From Candidatus Cloacimonadota bacterium (GTDB lineage Bacteria > Cloacimonadota > Cloacimonadia > JGIOTU-2): a stretch of DNA of 26,228 bases. The DNA lies in assembly GCA_011043895.1 (NCBI GenBank), contig DRBZ01000028.1, positions 1 through 26,228 on the forward strand, given 5' to 3'. A model generated the notes under the pieces. That model had not been told where the DNA came from. It ran no database searches and worked only from the letters and a program-made list of their open reading frames with translations. Positions 23,740-26,228 of this stretch are shown here, one piece after another. Made by a program: the position numbers and the translations under genes. How positions within the stretch are numbered: position 1 is the stretch's first letter; every line of letters starts with the position of its first letter.

Positions 23740-23768
23740 TTGACAGAAAAAAATGGAATAATAAATAT
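23740..23768 (+). promoter_or_regulatory. Candidate promoter of the GAF-PAS-PAS gene
   Basis: TTGACA at 23740-23745 followed by an AT-rich block (TAATAAATAT, about 23759-23768) at roughly promoter spacing, 25 nt before the start codon. The -10 match is poor (three of six at 17 nt). Confidence 0.3.
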
Positions 23769-23791
23769 TGTACACCGATTAAGGAGATGAC

Positions 23792-25063
23792 ATGATAGGT
23801 GGTATTTCAAAAAAGAAGTTGCAAGAAGAGCTTGAACAAAAGAACAAGCGTATCAAAGAACTTGAAATTCTCGAGAGCAAATACCAGCAAACCCGTGAAA
23901 ATTTGCTTCAGATTGCCCGAAATCTTAATCAAAGGATAAGTGAAGTTAAATGTCTTTATAACATTACAAGTCTTCTTGAACAACCTAATATCACGATAGA
24001 AGGTATTCTCAAAGGCACGATCGAGCAGATTCCAAAAGCATGGCAATTTCCAGAAATAACATGTGCGAAAGTGACATGGGGAGATAAAGAATTCAAGACC
24101 GAAAATTACCATTCACCTGTTTCATATATCAAAAGTGATATAAAAGTATATGGTGAGTCCGTTGGCACCATCGAAGTCGGTTATCTTGAAAAGAAACCCG
24201 ATAGCTTTGAGGGACCTTTTACCAAGGATGAGCGTGAACTAATAAATTCAATTTCAAAACAACTTGGCAGAATCATTGAGCAAAAACAAGCTGAAGAGGG
24301 ACTTGTTCGTTTAAAAAAGGCAATTGAAACATTGCGATTGGGTGTGACCATTACAGACAAGGATAGAAAAATCGTGTATACCAATCCAGCTGATGCCAAA
24401 ATGCATGGTTATGAAATCAATGAGCTTTTGGGTAAAGATGTGAGAGTGTATTCTCCTAAAGAAAATATCTCTCCTGTTGATGAAATCGATAAATGGAAGG
24501 GAATGACCAGAGAAAGCATAAATGTGCGTAAAGATGGTTCTACTTTCCCTGTACGTCTAATCTCTGATGTTGTAAAAAATAATGAGGGTGAGACGGTCGG
24601 TTTTGTAACGATTTCAGAAGACCTTACTGAAAGGATGAGCGCAGAACATGCGAAGAAAGCATTTGAAACAATGCGATTGGGTGTTACACTCACAGATACT
24701 GAACGCCGAATTATCTATACAAATCCAGCAGATGCACTTATGCATGGATATGAGGTTAATGAATTGATTGGAAAAGATGTCAGGATATTTTCACCACCGG
24801 ACCTCCATAAATATACCACAAAGAGTGAAATTACCAAATGGAAGGGGAAAGTAAGAGAAAGTATTAATGTGCGAAAAGACGGCTCTTTATTCCCTGTACG
24901 TCTAATTACTGATGTTGTAAAAAATATGCGTGGTGAGACTATTGCTTTTGTAACGATTTCAGAAGATATTTCAGGCAGAGTTACAATCCATGAGATTGAT
25001 ACTGAAAAAGAGAGTAAAGAGAAGATTAATTTCGGTGAAAATGGAAATCCTTTTAAGAAATAG
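23792..25063 (+). CDS. Cytoplasmic GAF-PAS-PAS sensor protein without output domain
   Basis: A 423-residue soluble protein with no TM. Order: coiled coil (about 5-50, K-K-L-Q-E-E-L-E-Q-K-N-K-R), GAF-like domain (about 50-165, ending I-S-K-Q-L-G-R-I-I-E-Q-K-Q-A), PAS 1 (177-285) and PAS 2 (290-400), then a charged 20-residue tail. The PAS units are near copies: T-L/M-R-L-G-V-T, I-V/I-Y-T-N-P-A-D-A, M-H-G-Y-E, G-K-D-V-R, R-E-S-I-N-V-R-K-D-G-S, F-P-V-R-L-I, F-V-T-I-S-E-D, which argues for a recent tandem duplication. No histidine kinase, GGDEF, EAL or helix-turn-helix follows; the stop is clear and a terminator comes soon after. It may signal by binding a partner kinase, or be a broken kinase. 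AAGGAG lies 8 nt before the ATG. Confidence 0.85.
   Translation: MIGGISKKKLQEELEQKNKRIKELEILESKYQQTRENLLQIARNLNQRISEVKCLYNITSLLEQPNITIEGILKGTIEQIPKAWQFPEITCAKVTWGDKEFKTENYHSPVSYIKSDIKVYGESVGTIEVGYLEKKPDSFEGPFTKDERELINSISKQLGRIIEQKQAEEGLVRLKKAIETLRLGVTITDKDRKIVYTNPADAKMHGYEINELLGKDVRVYSPKENISPVDEIDKWKGMTRESINVRKDGSTFPVRLISDVVKNNEGETVGFVTISEDLTERMSAEHAKKAFETMRLGVTLTDTERRIIYTNPADALMHGYEVNELIGKDVRIFSPPDLHKYTTKSEITKWKGKVRESINVRKDGSLFPVRLITDVVKNMRGETIAFVTISEDISGRVTIHEIDTEKESKEKINFGENGNPFKK
24320..25000 (+). repeat. Tandem duplication of a PAS-domain coding unit (about 340 bp each)
   Basis: The first copy is at about 24320-24658 and the second at 24659-25000. The second carries a two-codon insertion before the shared W-K-G. 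Nucleotide matches are close in places; for example CCCTGTACGTCTAAT and TGATGTTGTAAAAAAT occur in both copies. Confidence 0.8.
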
Positions 25064-25112
25064 CGAAGAAAAAGAAGATAAGAAGAAATAAAACCAAGAA
25101 CTACAGACATTT

Positions 25113-25141
25113 AACCTCTTTTAAATTTGAGAGGTTTTTTT
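25113..25141 (+). terminator. Rho-independent terminator between convergent genes
   Basis: AACCTCT (25113-25119) pairs with AGAGGTT (25130-25136) around an AT-rich 10-nt loop, followed by a T run through 25141. It lies 50 nt after the GAF-PAS-PAS stop and abuts the stop codon of the opposing gene. On the minus strand there is no strong T-tract, so it mainly serves the + strand. Confidence 0.88.
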
Positions 25142-25955
25142 ATTCATCAACCGTCTCTAATAGATCAATCTTTAACTGTAATTTTTCTGCATCAGTCAAA
25201 TTTCCCTTCCCATAGTACAACGCTTTCTTCCATGAACCATGCATGGGATTGGGCAAGATAATGAAATTCCGTCCCCATTTTTCCTTATTTCTGACAACAA
25301 CTCCTTTCCTTTCTTCAATCGAAGCATTATAAAAATCTCCGAGAAAATCAACACAATTATCTCCTATATAAAGAATTACTACATATTCTTCTGCAACCTT
25401 ATCACGTCTGCCTTGTTTTGTGTGATCAGTTCCCCGCATGAGTAGATGCTCACTATTAGCTTGCGGTACACCGAGATCTATGATCTGCTGTAAGGTAATG
25501 TCTGTACTTTCATCCCTTCGATTCGTCACATAAAAGATCTCATATCCTTCTTTATTAATATACTCGAGGAATTCTTTTGCTCCAGGGATAAGAGTCGCTT
25601 TGCCAGATGCTATCCATTCATAAAATTCTTGAGGATAATTCTGCTCTTTCATAACGCCAGACGCATTGTACGGTGAATTGAAAACCAGTGTTTCATCAAG
25701 ATCAATAATGACTGCTCTTGGTTTTGGCCATTCTTTCATAAGGTCAAGGTGAATTCTATCTCTGGCAACATTAAATGCCTGATAGCAGAGTGCCCGATAT
25801 TCCGATGAAGTCTGCTGCCACAACGCAGCCATCAGATATTCCGGTTCATTCAATTCTAATAGAAGTTTATCACGCTCACTTAACCCACGAGCACAAGAAC
25901 TAAGCAAAATTGTTGTACAAATTAATATAAACAGAAAAGACGTGTTTTTTTTCAT
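25140..25955 (-). CDS. Acid phosphatase/5'-nucleotidase lipoprotein, e(P4) family (HAD class IIIB)
   Basis: A 271-residue envelope lipoprotein: signal peptide ending in L-L-S-S-C21, a standard lipobox. The HAD phosphatase core has motif I D85-L-D87-E-T-L (nucleophile and acid/base), motif II V-T-N-R-R, motif III lysine in the T-K-Q-G-R-R-D-K region, and motif IV G-D-N-C-V-D-F-L-G-D-F. The e(P4)-type A-L-W-Q-Q-T-S-x-E-Y-R-A-L stretch near 44-56 is also characteristic. The family hydrolyses phosphomonoesters, including nucleotides, outside the cytoplasm, often for nutrient or cofactor salvage. It starts 3 nt after the CorA-type stop on the same strand, so the two are probably co-transcribed; the ribosome-binding site is weak. 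Confidence 0.92.
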   Translation of the reverse strand: MKKNTSFLFILICTTILLSSCARGLSERDKLLLELNEPEYLMAALWQQTSSEYRALCYQAFNVARDRIHLDLMKEWPKPRAVIIDLDETLVFNSPYNASGVMKEQNYPQEFYEWIASGKATLIPGAKEFLEYINKEGYEIFYVTNRRDESTDITLQQIIDLGVPQANSEHLLMRGTDHTKQGRRDKVAEEYVVILYIGDNCVDFLGDFYNASIEERKGVVVRNKEKWGRNFIILPNPMHGSWKKALYYGKGNLTDAEKLQLKIDLLETVDE

Positions 25956-25958
25956 ATT

Positions 25959-26228
25959 CTAAAACCATTTTCTTTTGATAAAAATCAACACACCTATAAG
26001 TGAAAAAATGATCGAAGCTCCCATTGTGATAGCAAAGGCGTGGGGTGAATTCTGGAAAGGAAGAACGATATTCATGCCATAAATACTGGCTATCAAAGTT
26101 GGAATCATTAAAATAATCGTTACTGACGTGAGAAATTTCATGACCTTATTAAGATTGTTTGATATCATCGAAGCAAAAGCATCCATCGTGCTTTTAAGAA
26201 TATTCGCATGGATCGAGGTCATTTCTAT
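25959..26228 (-). CDS. CorA-type divalent cation transporter, C-terminal part (5' end outside window)
   Basis: The visible 89 residues continue past the window edge without a start requirement: the frame stays open upstream of the internal Met (I-E-M...). The final helix of the cytoplasmic stalk (L-N-K-V-M-K-F-L-T) leads into TM1 ending in the Y-G-M-N pore signature that defines CorA/Mrs2-type magnesium and cobalt channels. The second TM is followed by the basic tail K-R-K-W-F. Only two TMs are present, as in CorA. The substrate (Mg, Co or Zn) cannot be told from this fragment. Confidence 0.93.
   Translation of the reverse strand: MEMTSIHANILKSTMDAFASMISNNLNKVMKFLTSVTIILMIPTLIASIYGMNIVLPFQNSPHAFAITMGASIIFSLIGVLIFIKRKWF

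Noticed and set aside
1..26228. CRISPR arrays, tRNAs, insertion sequences, phage genes
   Set aside because: Scanned for regularly spaced repeats, cloverleaf-type ends, transposase motifs and terminal inverted repeats; none seen by eye.

Overview
This is an AT-rich bacterial chromosome segment with short intergenic gaps. Almost every gene is on the + strand, except the last two and a possible fragment at the left edge. Two secreted proteins with C-terminal type IX secretion (T9SS) sorting-domain features, plus amino-acid-fermentation genes (B12-dependent methylmalonyl-CoA mutase, tryptophanase), suggest an anaerobic, amino-acid- or propionate-metabolising member of the FCB group. Cloacimonadota is my best guess, made from gene content alone; no rRNA is present to confirm it.

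Layout. (1) 1-199: regulatory gap with a possible divergent gene start at the left edge. (2) 200-9437: ribosomal protein S20; a PorU-like C25 (gingipain-family) protease; a large exported cargo protein with a T9SS-type C-terminus, ended by a good terminator; and an O-antigen-ligase-like membrane protein with TPRs. Sortase, cargo and O-antigen ligase side by side fit a surface-protein export and lipopolysaccharide-anchoring theme. (3) 9520-16049: a catabolic cluster of two-subunit methylmalonyl-CoA mutase, tryptophanase, the large subunit of a LeuC/aconitase-type hydro-lyase, an M23 peptidase lipoprotein inserted between the hydro-lyase subunits, then the small subunit. (4) 16071-21087: a tight four-gene operon of uncharacterised membrane proteins closed by a terminator. 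Its members are a 934-aa signal-peptide protein with Ig/FN3-like domains, a coiled coil and a cytosolic alpha/beta domain; two polytopic proteins; and a TM-domain-TM protein. This is the best candidate in the window for an undescribed system. (5) 21156-23724: ApbE flavin transferase, FolE2 GTP cyclohydrolase and a Nif3-like protein, overlapping or 2 nt apart. (6) 23792-25063: a cytoplasmic GAF-PAS-PAS protein with no output domain and a visibly duplicated PAS unit. (7) 25140-26228, minus strand: an e(P4)-type acid phosphatase lipoprotein and the C-terminal end of a CorA-type metal channel.

No tRNA, rRNA, CRISPR array, insertion sequence or prophage was seen. The only stretch near 300 bases without a secure gene is 4366-4659, described as a leader region. 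Start codons were revised from the longest reading frame for the M23 lipoprotein (14209), the first gene of the unknown operon (GTG 16071) and apbE (21156).
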